This document shows, in pieces, positions 1 to 7,220 of a stretch of 14,583 nt of DNA. The stretch is from assembly GCA_964553325.1 (NCBI GenBank), contig CAZKKI010000019.1, positions 1 through 14,583 of the forward strand, read 5' to 3'. The position numbers were made by a program, and so were the translations under genes. How positions within the stretch are numbered: the stretch's first letter is position 1; the number at the start of each line of letters is the position of its first letter. Under the pieces are notes generated by a model, which worked only from the letters and a program-made list of their open reading frames with translations, was not told where the DNA came from and searched no databases. This stretch comes from BMS3ABIN04 sp964553325. Its GTDB lineage: Bacteria; Bacteroidota; Ignavibacteria; Ignavibacteriales; Melioribacteraceae.

Positions 1-1086
1 GCAGATAATACGCTTTTCTTTTCAAGTTGGGGTTTCGGGTTTACGGAATATAAAAACGGAAAATTTACAACATACGATACAACCGGCACCGGAATGATCG
101 GCATTCCCGACAATCCGGGTTACCTGGTAATTTATGATGTACGGAAAGATTCGAAAGGAAACATCTGGGTTTTGAATTTTTGGTCGGCTGACCGCAAAGT
201 CTTAAGCGAATTAACCACCGACGGCAAATGGTATCATTATGAAATGAGGACTCCCCTTTCTCCCTTTATTGTTTTCGCCGAAGGTTTGATAATCGATCAG
301 TTCGACACCAAATGGTTTATTATAACAGGCGGTGCGGAAAAGGGTCTCTATTATTTTAATGAAAACGGAACACCGGACGATTTGACAGACGATATTTGGG
401 GAAAAGTTACTTTACAAGACGGTCTCAGAAACGACGACATTAACGCGATCGCCATTGATAAGAGAGGCGAAATAATTATCGGTACTCAGCTTGGCATAAA
501 TGTATTACCCGATCCTCAAAACTTGAATTCTTTACGAAGTGACCTGTTTTTCGGAATAAGAGAGCAGGCAATTTTGTCGATAGCCGTGGATCCGTTAAAT
601 AACAAATGGATAGGCACAACTCAAGGAGTTTTTTATATGAGCTCGGACGGAAGCAGGCTTTACGAACATTACGATATTACGAACAGTCCGCTACCGAGCA
701 ACACCGTACAAAGTATTGCTGTCGATTCAAAGCACGGAGTAGCTTATTTCGGTACCGAATTCGGTTTAGCATCGCTAACCACATTCGGCATAAAACCGAA
801 CGAAGATTTTTCGGAATTAACGGCATACCCCAATCCGTTTGTGCTTGACGATAACGAACAAAAATCTGTAATGATTGACGGTTTGATTCAAGACTCGTTT
901 ATTAAAATTTTATCTATCAACGGAAATTTAATTACAAAGTTCCCGACTTTCGGAGGACGATTAACATATTGGAACGGCAGAGACAGCAACGGCAATCCCG
1001 TGCCGACCGGCATTTATATTGTCGTCGCTTACGATGAAGAAGCTAATCTTGTAGGCAAAACCAAAATTGCCGTTATTCGGAAATAA
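1..1086 (+). CDS. PorZ-like beta-propeller protein with C-terminal T9SS/FlgD-like sorting domain (5' truncated by window edge)
   Basis: The reading frame is open from base 1, so only the last 361 residues are visible and the start lies outside the window. The visible part first carries repeats of the two-component-regulator propeller type, each with an 'xSIAVD...WIGTxxGV' pattern: residues around 141-160 (IAIDKRGEIIIGTQLGI), 185-205 (SIAVDPLNNKWIGTTQGVF) and 230-250 (SIAVDSKHGVAYFGTEFGL). From residue 276 (YPNPF, bases 826-840) follows an 86-residue Ig-like tail with INGNLI, WNGRD and PTGIYIVV, typical of T9SS type A / FlgD-like C-terminal domains. Family knowledge: such tails direct export through the type IX system and are often cleaved at the surface. 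The propeller order, the NSPLPSN segment and the form of the tail resemble PorZ, a T9SS attachment component, but many unrelated surface propeller proteins share them. The ABC-F gene starts 15 bases downstream on the same strand. Secreted or cell-surface location is inferred. Confidence 0.8.
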   Translation, partial: ADNTLFFSSWGFGFTEYKNGKFTTYDTTGTGMIGIPDNPGYLVIYDVRKDSKGNIWVLNFWSADRKVLSELTTDGKWYHYEMRTPLSPFIVFAEGLIIDQFDTKWFIITGGAEKGLYYFNENGTPDDLTDDIWGKVTLQDGLRNDDINAIAIDKRGEIIIGTQLGINVLPDPQNLNSLRSDLFFGIREQAILSIAVDPLNNKWIGTTQGVFYMSSDGSRLYEHYDITNSPLPSNTVQSIAVDSKHGVAYFGTEFGLASLTTFGIKPNEDFSELTAYPNPFVLDDNEQKSVMIDGLIQDSFIKILSINGNLITKFPTFGGRLTYWNGRDSNGNPVPTGIYIVVAYDEEANLVGKTKIAVIRK

Positions 1087-1101
1087 ACGATACGTTAGTT
1101 T

Positions 1102-3045
1102 ATGATCGATATACAAAACCTTTCTGTGGATTTTGGCGATAAAATTTTATTTGAAAACGTTAACTTGCGAATTAACCGGACGGATAAAATTGCACTCGTA
1201 GGCTTAAACGGTACGGGCAAGTCAACTTTTCTTAAAATCATAAAAGGTGAAGAAAAACCCACTTCCGGGAAAGTTTTATTACCGAAAAATTTCACATTCG
1301 GTTACTTACCACAGGAATTCGTTAAACTCAACGGCCTCAGCTTAATCGAAGAAGTGCGCTCCTCTTTTGACGAATATATTGCGCTTGAAAAACAAGAAAA
1401 CGATATTAATTTACAATTGGAAAATGAAAATTTAAATGACACCGAAAAAGCTATACTGTTGGAACGGCTCGGCAAAATAATCCACCGAAAAGAGGAAACC
1501 GATTTTTACGAATTGGAATCGCGCATCGAAAAAGTGTTAACGGGTTTGGGTTTTAACAAAGAGGATTTTAACAAAAACGTAAAAGAATTTTCCGGCGGTT
1601 GGCAAATGAGAATTGAACTTGCAAAAATTCTGCTTAACGATAACGATATTCTTTTACTAGACGAACCGACAAACCATCTCGATATCGACAGCCTTTGGTG
1701 GCTTACAAATTTTCTCCAAAATTATAAAGGCGCCATTCTTTTAATTTCCCACGATAAATTTTTTATTAATAAGGTCACCGATAAAACATTGGAAATTGCC
1801 AACAAGAAAATTACTTTCTTCAACGGTAACTACAATAAGTATATTCATGTAAAAAAAATCGCAGAAGAACAAGCCGTTGCAGCATACAAAAATCAACAGA
1901 AAAAAATCAAAGAAACGGAACGGTTTATTGAGCGTTTTCGTTATAAAGCGTCGAAAGCAAGCCAAGTACAAAGCAGAATTAAACAACTCGAGAAGTTGCA
2001 AAAGATTGAAATTCCGGAACAAGAAAAAAATATTACAATAAAGTTTCCCGAACCTCCGAGAAGTTCCGTAATTCCGGTTAAACTCGAAAACGTTACCGCC
2101 GGTTACGGGGAAAAAATAGTTTTTAGAAATTTGAATTTACAAATTGAACGCGGCGAAAAAATTGCGCTTGTAGGAAAAAACGGAACCGGTAAAAGTACGC
2201 TGCTTAAAATCGTTGCCGGTCTGTTGCAACCGATTTCGGGAAAGATTAATTACGGACAGAACACAAAAATATCATATTATGCTCAGGAAGTTGCGGAAAC
2301 GTTCGATTTGGAAGATGATATTCTCTCGACGCTCTCAAAAATACCGTCGGATCTAACCGAAGGACAATTAAGATCCGTTCTCGGTGCGTTTTTATTCCAT
2401 GGCGACGATGTAAAAAAGAAAATTAAAATCCTTTCGGGCGGCGAAAAAAGCAGAGTTGCATTGGCTTCCATTCTTTTACAAAAATCGAATGTTGTAGTTT
2501 TGGACGAACCGACAAATCATCTCGATTATCAATCGAAGGAAATATTACAACAAGCTTTGAAAAATTATAAGGGCGCTTTACTTATTGCTTCTCACGATAT
2601 CGATTTTTTGAAAGGCATTGTAGATAAAGTAATAGAATTTAAAAACGGCGAAGTTAAATACTATTACGGTGATATCGAATATTATTTGGCAAAAAAGCAT
2701 ACGGTGGAAAACGAACCCGGACAAGAAACAACAACAATAAAACCGAAACCCGGCAGCAGAAAAGAACAAAAGAGAATGGAAGCCGAGCTGCGTCAGAAAA
2801 AATTCCGAGCTACAAAGGATTTAATAAAGAACATTGAAGATTGCGAAAGTGAAATTGCATTGTTGGAAGAGAAAATAAAAATTTTGGAAACCGAATTAGC
2901 CGACGAAAAAATTTATTCGGATCCCGTGCTTGCAAAAGAAAAAACTTTGGAATACAAAACCGCCAAACAAAACCTCGATGAAATTCTGGAAGAATGGACG
3001 CAACTCAACGAAAAACTAGAAGAAATCGAAAAACAATTTTCCTAA
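1102..3045 (+). CDS. ABC-F family ATPase (ribosome-associated, non-transporting)
   Basis: The 647-residue protein has two complete ATP-binding cassettes and no membrane segments, which is the ABC-F plan. Cassette 1: Walker A GLNGTGKST at residues 34-42, signature SGGWQMR at 164, Walker B LLLDEPTNHLD at 184-194, switch His217. Cassette 2: Walker A GKNGTGKST at 358-366, LSGGEKSR at 444-451, VLDEPTNHLD from 466, switch His498. Between them, about residues 240-320, lies the charged helical linker (P-site tRNA interaction motif region) rich in Lys, Arg and Gln. From about 555 to the end is a Lys/Glu-rich coiled-coil tail like that of Uup/YdiF-type members. ABC-F proteins act on ribosomes, relieving stalls or conferring antibiotic protection; nothing here points to resistance rather than housekeeping. 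ATG start at 1102 gives the standard family N-terminus (MIDIQNLSVDFG), without an obvious Shine-Dalgarno. Its TAA directly abuts the stop of the convergent ROK gene. Confidence 0.95.
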   Translation: MIDIQNLSVDFGDKILFENVNLRINRTDKIALVGLNGTGKSTFLKIIKGEEKPTSGKVLLPKNFTFGYLPQEFVKLNGLSLIEEVRSSFDEYIALEKQENDINLQLENENLNDTEKAILLERLGKIIHRKEETDFYELESRIEKVLTGLGFNKEDFNKNVKEFSGGWQMRIELAKILLNDNDILLLDEPTNHLDIDSLWWLTNFLQNYKGAILLISHDKFFINKVTDKTLEIANKKITFFNGNYNKYIHVKKIAEEQAVAAYKNQQKKIKETERFIERFRYKASKASQVQSRIKQLEKLQKIEIPEQEKNITIKFPEPPRSSVIPVKLENVTAGYGEKIVFRNLNLQIERGEKIALVGKNGTGKSTLLKIVAGLLQPISGKINYGQNTKISYYAQEVAETFDLEDDILSTLSKIPSDLTEGQLRSVLGAFLFHGDDVKKKIKILSGGEKSRVALASILLQKSNVVVLDEPTNHLDYQSKEILQQALKNYKGALLIASHDIDFLKGIVDKVIEFKNGEVKYYYGDIEYYLAKKHTVENEPGQETTTIKPKPGSRKEQKRMEAELRQKKFRATKDLIKNIEDCESEIALLEEKIKILETELADEKIYSDPVLAKEKTLEYKTAKQNLDEILEEWTQLNEKLEEIEKQFS

Positions 3046-4011
3046 CTATTTTTTCCCGAATTCCTCCGCAAGAGCCGCACCGCCAAAGAGAGGCGCATCA
3101 TCGCCTAATTTTGTAACTACAATCTTCGTTTTTTTACCAACATCTTTCATTACGGTTTTGCGAAACTGGGATCTGATTTTTGGAAGCATAAAACCGTGAT
3201 TGGCTTCAATCAATCCACCGCCAAGAACAATCGTATCCAAATTCAGCAAGGTTGTAATACTTCCCAGCACACTTCCGATGATTTTACACGCTTTGGTTAC
3301 TTCCTCAATTACAACCTTATCTTTTTCCGCAATGGCTTTCGCAATTGCTTTACTTTTTATTTTTTTATTTTTCTCAACGTGTTCTTGCAACACGCTCTTG
3401 TTTTTCTTTTTTATTTGTGAAATGATTCCGTTTACAATTGCCGTGCGGCTTGCAAGTTTTTCAAATTCGACACCATTTTTTGTACTTAATGCACCGTTTT
3501 CGCATATCATCATGTGACCGATTTCCCCCGCATAAAATGTGGAACCGCGATAAACTTTTCCGTCGAAAAACAAAGCGCCGCCTATTCCCGTTCCCACAAA
3601 AACAACAAGCATATTTTTTACTTTGTCTTTAAATTCGAATCTTTTAATACCAAGACCGGCCAAATTAACATCATTTTCAAGAAGCACGGGAATCGAAAGC
3701 ATCTTTTTTATACTTTTCTTAATATTATAATTTTTAACATTTAAATTCGGTGCAACGCTTATCACTCCGCTTTTCGGGTTAACCGTGCCGGGCACTCCTA
3801 CCGCAACGGCTTCAATGTTTTCCTCTTTCAGTTTGTTTTTCTTCATTAATTCTTTCACGGAGGTTGCGATGTCTTTTACCAATCCGTCCGGACCTTGTTC
3901 GATATTCGTAGAAACTTTAACCCGAGCAACAATATTGTTTTTCTTATCCAATAAAGCCGAAAGGATTTTTGTTCCGCCCAAATCAACAGTGATAATAAAA
4001 TCTTTTGCCAA
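3046..4011 (-). CDS. ROK-family sugar kinase (glucokinase-like), zinc motif lost
   Basis: ROK proteins are mostly cytoplasmic ATP-dependent sugar or amino-sugar kinases. With a TTG start at 4011 the product is 321 residues, the usual length for the family. I chose TTG because GGGAG sits six bases upstream and the protein then begins six residues before the phosphate-binding DLGGTK (10-15). An ATG at 4092 and a TTG at 4119 in the same frame would add 27-36 lysine-rich residues unlike the family. Visible motifs: catalytic Asp114 in LENDVNLAGLG, the glycine-rich VGTGIGGALFFDGK, GEIGHM with His166, and a late ATP-site glycine run (IVLGGGLIEA). The usual CxCGxxGCxE zinc motif after the His is absent: residues 173-188 read GALSTKNGVEFEKLAS. 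The region around 195-240 is very lysine rich. The substrate is not predictable; absence of a DNA-binding domain argues against a NagC/XylR-type repressor. Transcribed divergently from rsmA. Confidence 0.88.
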   Translation of the reverse strand: MAKDFIITVDLGGTKILSALLDKKNNIVARVKVSTNIEQGPDGLVKDIATSVKELMKKNKLKEENIEAVAVGVPGTVNPKSGVISVAPNLNVKNYNIKKSIKKMLSIPVLLENDVNLAGLGIKRFEFKDKVKNMLVVFVGTGIGGALFFDGKVYRGSTFYAGEIGHMMICENGALSTKNGVEFEKLASRTAIVNGIISQIKKKNKSVLQEHVEKNKKIKSKAIAKAIAEKDKVVIEEVTKACKIIGSVLGSITTLLNLDTIVLGGGLIEANHGFMLPKIRSQFRKTVMKDVGKKTKIVVTKLGDDAPLFGGAALAEEFGKK

Positions 4012-4017
4012 GTTTAA

Positions 4018-4022
4018 CTCCC
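4018..4022 (-). promoter_or_regulatory. Shine-Dalgarno GGGAG before the ROK gene
   Basis: On the minus strand GGGAG is followed by six bases (TTAAAC) and then TTG at 4011. It decides the start in favour of the TTG over longer in-frame alternatives, because none of those has a comparable site and the resulting protein fits the ROK N-terminus. Confidence 0.6.
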
Positions 4023-4070
4023 GTAAAAATGTTATTTTGTTAAGCGTAATTACTTTTTTCTTAAATTTAA

Positions 4071-4098
4071 TTGATTTTCCGATTAATAACATTATTAT
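4071..4098 (+). promoter_or_regulatory. possible sigma70-like promoter for rsmA operon
   Basis: The 97-base gap at 4012-4108 separates the divergent ROK and rsmA genes and should hold promoters for both. On the plus strand TTGATT (4071-4076) and TATTAT (4093-4098) are spaced by 16 bases, which would start transcription only a few bases before the GTG. A second candidate is TTGTTA (4037-4042) with TTAAAT (4061-4066), spacing 18. The region is so AT rich that chance matches are likely. I could not settle on a promoter for the ROK strand. Confidence 0.3.
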
Positions 4099-4108
4099 TT
4101 TTTGAAAA

Positions 4109-4909
4109 GTGAAAAACATAAAACCACTAAAAAGATTCGGACAAAATTATTTGACGGATAAAAATATTATCCGGAAAATAGTAGATGAATTGTCTCCCGC
4201 GAAAAACGATTGTGTTCTGGAGTTAGGCCCGGGGAAAGGAGCAATTACGGAAGAGATATTAAATCGTGTTAATAAAACTTACGCAATTGAAATCGACCGT
4301 AGAATTATTGACGACTTACGCGAAAAGTTTCCTGCTCTTACAGTGTACGAAGCCGACATATTAAAATTTGATTTCGCTGAACTTAATAGAAAATGCAAAA
4401 CGCCTTTACGGATAATCGGTAACATTCCGTTTAATATTACGGCACCAATAGTTTTCAAATTAATAGAAAACAGAAAATATGTTGAAGACGCAGTTTTAAT
4501 GGTACCATACGAAATTGCCAAAAGGTTTACGGGGAAGCGCGGAACAAAAGATTACGGAATCTTAAGCGTATTATTGGAATATTATTGTACGGTTAAATTT
4601 TGTTTTAAAGTTTCACCGAACGTCTTTTTCCCAAAACCCAAAATCGATTCGGCGGTAGTCCATCTTTTCTTCAACAAAGAAACAAACGAAAAAATAGATG
4701 ACAAAATATTTATTCAAGTTGTAAAAGCGGCTTTCGGCAACAGAAGAAAAACCTTAAAAAATTCACTAAGTAATAGTATATTTGGAGTTTATAATTACTC
4801 CAATGCGGGTATCGATCTTTCTAAACGTGCCGAGGAATTGGAATTAGAAGATTTTATTAAACTAGCGGAATTTTTCCGGAAAGAAATAAATGCAGCAAAA
4901 CAAAGATAA
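4109..4909 (+). CDS. rsmA: 16S rRNA (adenine(1518)-N6/adenine(1519)-N6)-dimethyltransferase RsmA/KsgA
   Basis: This 266-residue protein, the usual KsgA length, transfers four methyl groups from S-adenosylmethionine to two adjacent adenosines in helix 45 of 16S rRNA late in small-subunit assembly. Visible motifs: RFGQNYLTD at 9-17 (family RFGQHFL), the SAM-binding LELGPGKG at 37-44, the acidic ribose-binding EID near residue 62, the catalytic motif NIPF at 105-108 (family N-[IL]-P-[YF]), and FGNRRKTLKNSL in the C-terminal rRNA-binding part. The start is GTG at 4109: an in-frame TGA at 4103-4105 prevents any longer form, and no later start keeps the RFGQ motif. There is no clear Shine-Dalgarno sequence. 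The last 20 bases overlap mgtE, so the two are co-transcribed and probably translationally coupled. Loss of this enzyme is known to give kasugamycin resistance in other bacteria. Confidence 0.96.
   Translation: MKNIKPLKRFGQNYLTDKNIIRKIVDELSPAKNDCVLELGPGKGAITEEILNRVNKTYAIEIDRRIIDDLREKFPALTVYEADILKFDFAELNRKCKTPLRIIGNIPFNITAPIVFKLIENRKYVEDAVLMVPYEIAKRFTGKRGTKDYGILSVLLEYYCTVKFCFKVSPNVFFPKPKIDSAVVHLFFNKETNEKIDDKIFIQVVKAAFGNRRKTLKNSLSNSIFGVYNYSNAGIDLSKRAEELELEDFIKLAEFFRKEINAAKQR
4878..4883 (+). promoter_or_regulatory. Shine-Dalgarno GGAAAG for mgtE inside rsmA
   Basis: GGAAAG lies six bases before the mgtE ATG at 4890 and within the last codons of rsmA. It supports this start, and hence a 20-base overlap between the two genes. 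Confidence 0.5.
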
Positions 4910-6278
4910 CATAAGCGTCAAATCTGTAATTCAAGTAGACAACGAACTGCTTGAAAATATCAGCTATCTGCTTGAAGTAAAAGCGGATAAGAGTCTGCTG
5001 AATATTTTTACAGATCTGCATCCGGCCGATATAGCGGAAATATTGAATCATTTAAAACCTGAAGACGCCGAAGCTGCATTTGCCGTGCTCGACACCGAAA
5101 CCGCGGGTGAAGTCCTAACCGAACTCGACGAAAACCTTCGCGAACGAATTCTCAAAAACATCGACAAAGAAAAAATTACCGATATTGTCGACGAACTTGA
5201 AACCGACGATGCAACCGATATTGTAAGCGAACTACCGGAACAAGTAGCGGAACACGTTCTCGAAAACATCGATAAAGAAGATTCGGAAGATGTTAAAGAG
5301 TTATTGAAATATCCGGAAGATTCGGCCGGCGGTATAATGACAAGCGATTTCGTGTTTGTGCACGAAACCGCAACCGTTAAGGATGCAATTAAGGAAGTAA
5401 GAAAACATGCCGATGAATTCGACCAAATTTATCACATTTATGTTTTGAACGACGAAGGCCAATTGGTGGGAATTGTACAGTTGAAATCATTGTTGATTTA
5501 TCCGTTGCACAAACGGATTAAGTCGATTATGGAAAAAGATTTGATCTATGTTACTCCCGATGTCGATCAAGAGGAAGTTGCGGCAATAATGGAAAAATAC
5601 GACTTGGTTGCCATTCCGGTTGTAGATGAAAACAGAAAGATGTTGGGTAGAATTACGTTCGACGATATCGTCGACGTTATACAAGAAGAAGCTTCAGAAG
5701 ATATTCAAAAAATGGCCGGTTTGACCGAGGAAGAGGAACTTAGCTATTCAACATTCCGGGTTTCGCGCAACAGATTACCTTGGTTGTTTGTTTCCCTTTT
5801 CGGCGAAATGATAAGCGCTGTTGTTCTTTCTTCGTTTCAGGCATCAATTCAAGAAATAATCGTTGCCAGTTTTTTTATTCCCATAGTAATGGCAATGGGC
5901 GGAAGCGCCGGTAACCAAGCGGCAATCGTTATGGTACAAGCAATGAGCAGCGGTTCGCTTTGGGTAAAGGAAAGTCTCGCACGTTTGTGGAAAGAATTTC
6001 GCGTTGCATTGTTGAACGGAATTATCTCCGCAATTGTTTTATTGGGATTAACATATTACTTATTCGATGTAAGTTTGAATTTCGCCATGATTCTTTCACT
6101 GTCTCTATTCGTCATTATGGTAAACGCAACAATGATTGGCGCCGTTGTTCCCATCGTGCTTAAAAAACTGGGTGCCGATCCCGTTATAGCTACCGGGCCT
6201 TTTGTTGCAACTTCGAACGATATTATCGGATTGTTAATCTATCTTTCGTTAATAACAATTATGTACACGCCCGTATGA
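4890..6278 (+). CDS. mgtE: MgtE-family magnesium channel/transporter
   Basis: MgtE is a dimeric inner-membrane Mg2+ channel gated by cytoplasmic Mg2+. The 462 residues show all three expected parts. An acidic helical N domain spans about 35-145 (repeated patterns such as DIVDELETDDATDIVSEL). Two CBS domains cover about 146-205 and 214-270; acidic residues on N and CBS domains are the known Mg2+ sensors. The membrane domain, about 295-460, has five hydrophobic segments (approximately 297-317, 323-337, 373-392, 397-424, 442-462). Signature residues are present: MGGSAGNQA at 336-344 and DPVIATGPFVATSND at 430-444, where Asp444 matches the pore aspartate that binds Mg2+ in the Thermus protein. 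The gene overlaps rsmA by 20 bases and the next gene by four (ATGA), so no room exists for its own Mg2+ riboswitch leader. Cobalt or nickel transport is possible in some relatives. Confidence 0.96.
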   Translation: MQQNKDNISVKSVIQVDNELLENISYLLEVKADKSLLNIFTDLHPADIAEILNHLKPEDAEAAFAVLDTETAGEVLTELDENLRERILKNIDKEKITDIVDELETDDATDIVSELPEQVAEHVLENIDKEDSEDVKELLKYPEDSAGGIMTSDFVFVHETATVKDAIKEVRKHADEFDQIYHIYVLNDEGQLVGIVQLKSLLIYPLHKRIKSIMEKDLIYVTPDVDQEEVAAIMEKYDLVAIPVVDENRKMLGRITFDDIVDVIQEEASEDIQKMAGLTEEEELSYSTFRVSRNRLPWLFVSLFGEMISAVVLSSFQASIQEIIVASFFIPIVMAMGGSAGNQAAIVMVQAMSSGSLWVKESLARLWKEFRVALLNGIISAIVLLGLTYYLFDVSLNFAMILSLSLFVIMVNATMIGAVVPIVLKKLGADPVIATGPFVATSNDIIGLLIYLSLITIMYTPV

Positions 6279-7219
6279 AGAAACGCAAATCCCCCGTTTA
6301 CCTTTTAAGTCCGATTGATTTTATAGTAATCGTATTCTACTCGATTTTAACGATTTTGAATGTTATTTACTACAACCGGGTACCTTTTGCCGGTTACTTG
6401 ATTGTTGCAAATTTCCTTTTATTCGGATTCGTGTTTGCCGTAGCATATTTGGATGATAAAAATAAAAAGAGCATCTGGCTTCACATTCACAGATGGTATA
6501 TTGCACCGTTAATACTCTTATCGTTTAAAGAATTATATTTGATGATTAAACCGATACGCATGGTCGATTACGATAATGTTCTGATTCAAATCGACAGATT
6601 TATTTTCGGAACCGACCCTACAGTCTTTTTACATCAATTTGCAAATCCAGTTCTGACGGAATTATTACAAATTGCATACAGCACTTTTTTCTTTTTACCA
6701 ATTATTCTCGGTATCGAACTTTTAACAAAAAACAAAACCGATGAATTTTACTATGCAACATTTATGGTTCTGTATGGATTTTTTCTTTCTTATATCGGTT
6801 ATATTTTGGTTCCCGCTATCGGTCCGCGATTTACATTGCACGATTTCCACACTACTAATCAAGAGCTACCCGGTTTGTTTCTGACTAACTTTCTTAGAGA
6901 AGTTATTAATTCCGGGGAATCGATTCCGAACGGAACGTTGAATCCGGCGGAAGTGGTGCAACGCGATGTTTTCCCGAGCGGGCATACACAAATGACTTTA
7001 ATAGTTATGTATTTGGCATATAAATTCAATGTAAAATTAAAATATTTCTTCTGGGTTACCGGAACTCTTTTGATTATTGCAACCGTTTATTTACGATATC
7101 ATTACGTTATAGATTTAATTGGAGGTGCGGTTTTCATGTGGTTTACCGTTTGGAGCGGATATTATCTATACAACTGGTGGCAGAGAACGAGAGGCGAAAA
7201 AGAATTTAATTTTAATTAA
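6275..7219 (+). CDS. PAP2-superfamily membrane phosphatase/phosphotransferase (Aur1-like, PAP2_3 type)
   Basis: The 314-residue protein has about six hydrophobic membrane segments with short loops. The phosphatase motifs are in order: VPAIGPRF at about 179-186 in place of the first motif, PSGHT at 234-238 with His237 as the expected acid/base residue, and RYHYVID at 274-280 with His276 (nucleophile) and Asp280 forming the HxxxD catalytic pair. The GPRF form of the first motif and the YxRYHYxxDLxGG form of the last are seen in the PAP2_3 group that includes fungal inositol phosphorylceramide synthase (Aur1) and bacterial relatives. Family role: removing or transferring phosphate groups on lipids or polyprenyl carriers at the membrane. 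The substrate cannot be told from the sequence; undecaprenyl diphosphate, phosphatidate and inositol phospholipids are all possible. Start ATG at 6275 overlaps the mgtE stop as ATGA, and menG follows one base after its stop. Confidence 0.88.
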   Translation: MKKRKSPVYLLSPIDFIVIVFYSILTILNVIYYNRVPFAGYLIVANFLLFGFVFAVAYLDDKNKKSIWLHIHRWYIAPLILLSFKELYLMIKPIRMVDYDNVLIQIDRFIFGTDPTVFLHQFANPVLTELLQIAYSTFFFLPIILGIELLTKNKTDEFYYATFMVLYGFFLSYIGYILVPAIGPRFTLHDFHTTNQELPGLFLTNFLREVINSGESIPNGTLNPAEVVQRDVFPSGHTQMTLIVMYLAYKFNVKLKYFFWVTGTLLIIATVYLRYHYVIDLIGGAVFMWFTVWSGYYLYNWWQRTRGEKEFNFN

Positions 7220-7220
7220 T

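Noticed and set aside
606..848. 80-codon open frame overlapping the propeller gene in another frame
   Set aside because: It is a shadow of the clear propeller/T9SS-tail coding frame, and its Arg/Ser-rich composition matches no family I know.
1102..3045. ABC-F protein as an antibiotic-resistance determinant
   Set aside because: Its domain plan and Uup/YdiF-like coiled-coil tail fit housekeeping ABC-F proteins, and no leader peptide attenuator or mobile element is nearby.
3196..4105. Several overlapping open frames of 64-106 codons on the plus strand across the ROK gene, some strongly hydrophobic
   Set aside because: They are antisense to a lysine-rich coding sequence, whose AAA/AAG codons read as TTT/CTT on the other strand and give long Phe/Leu-rich frames without stops. 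None has a recognisable motif or ribosome binding site.
5048..5269. Serine-rich antisense open frame within mgtE
   Set aside because: It mirrors the acidic GAA/GAC-rich N domain of MgtE, which reads as TTC/GTC on the opposite strand; no independent evidence.
7119..7220. Possible 34-residue N-terminal extension of MenG from an upstream in-frame ATG
   Set aside because: It would be translated from inside the PAP2 gene, has no counterpart in the MenG/UbiE family, and ATG 7221 gives the expected N-terminus.
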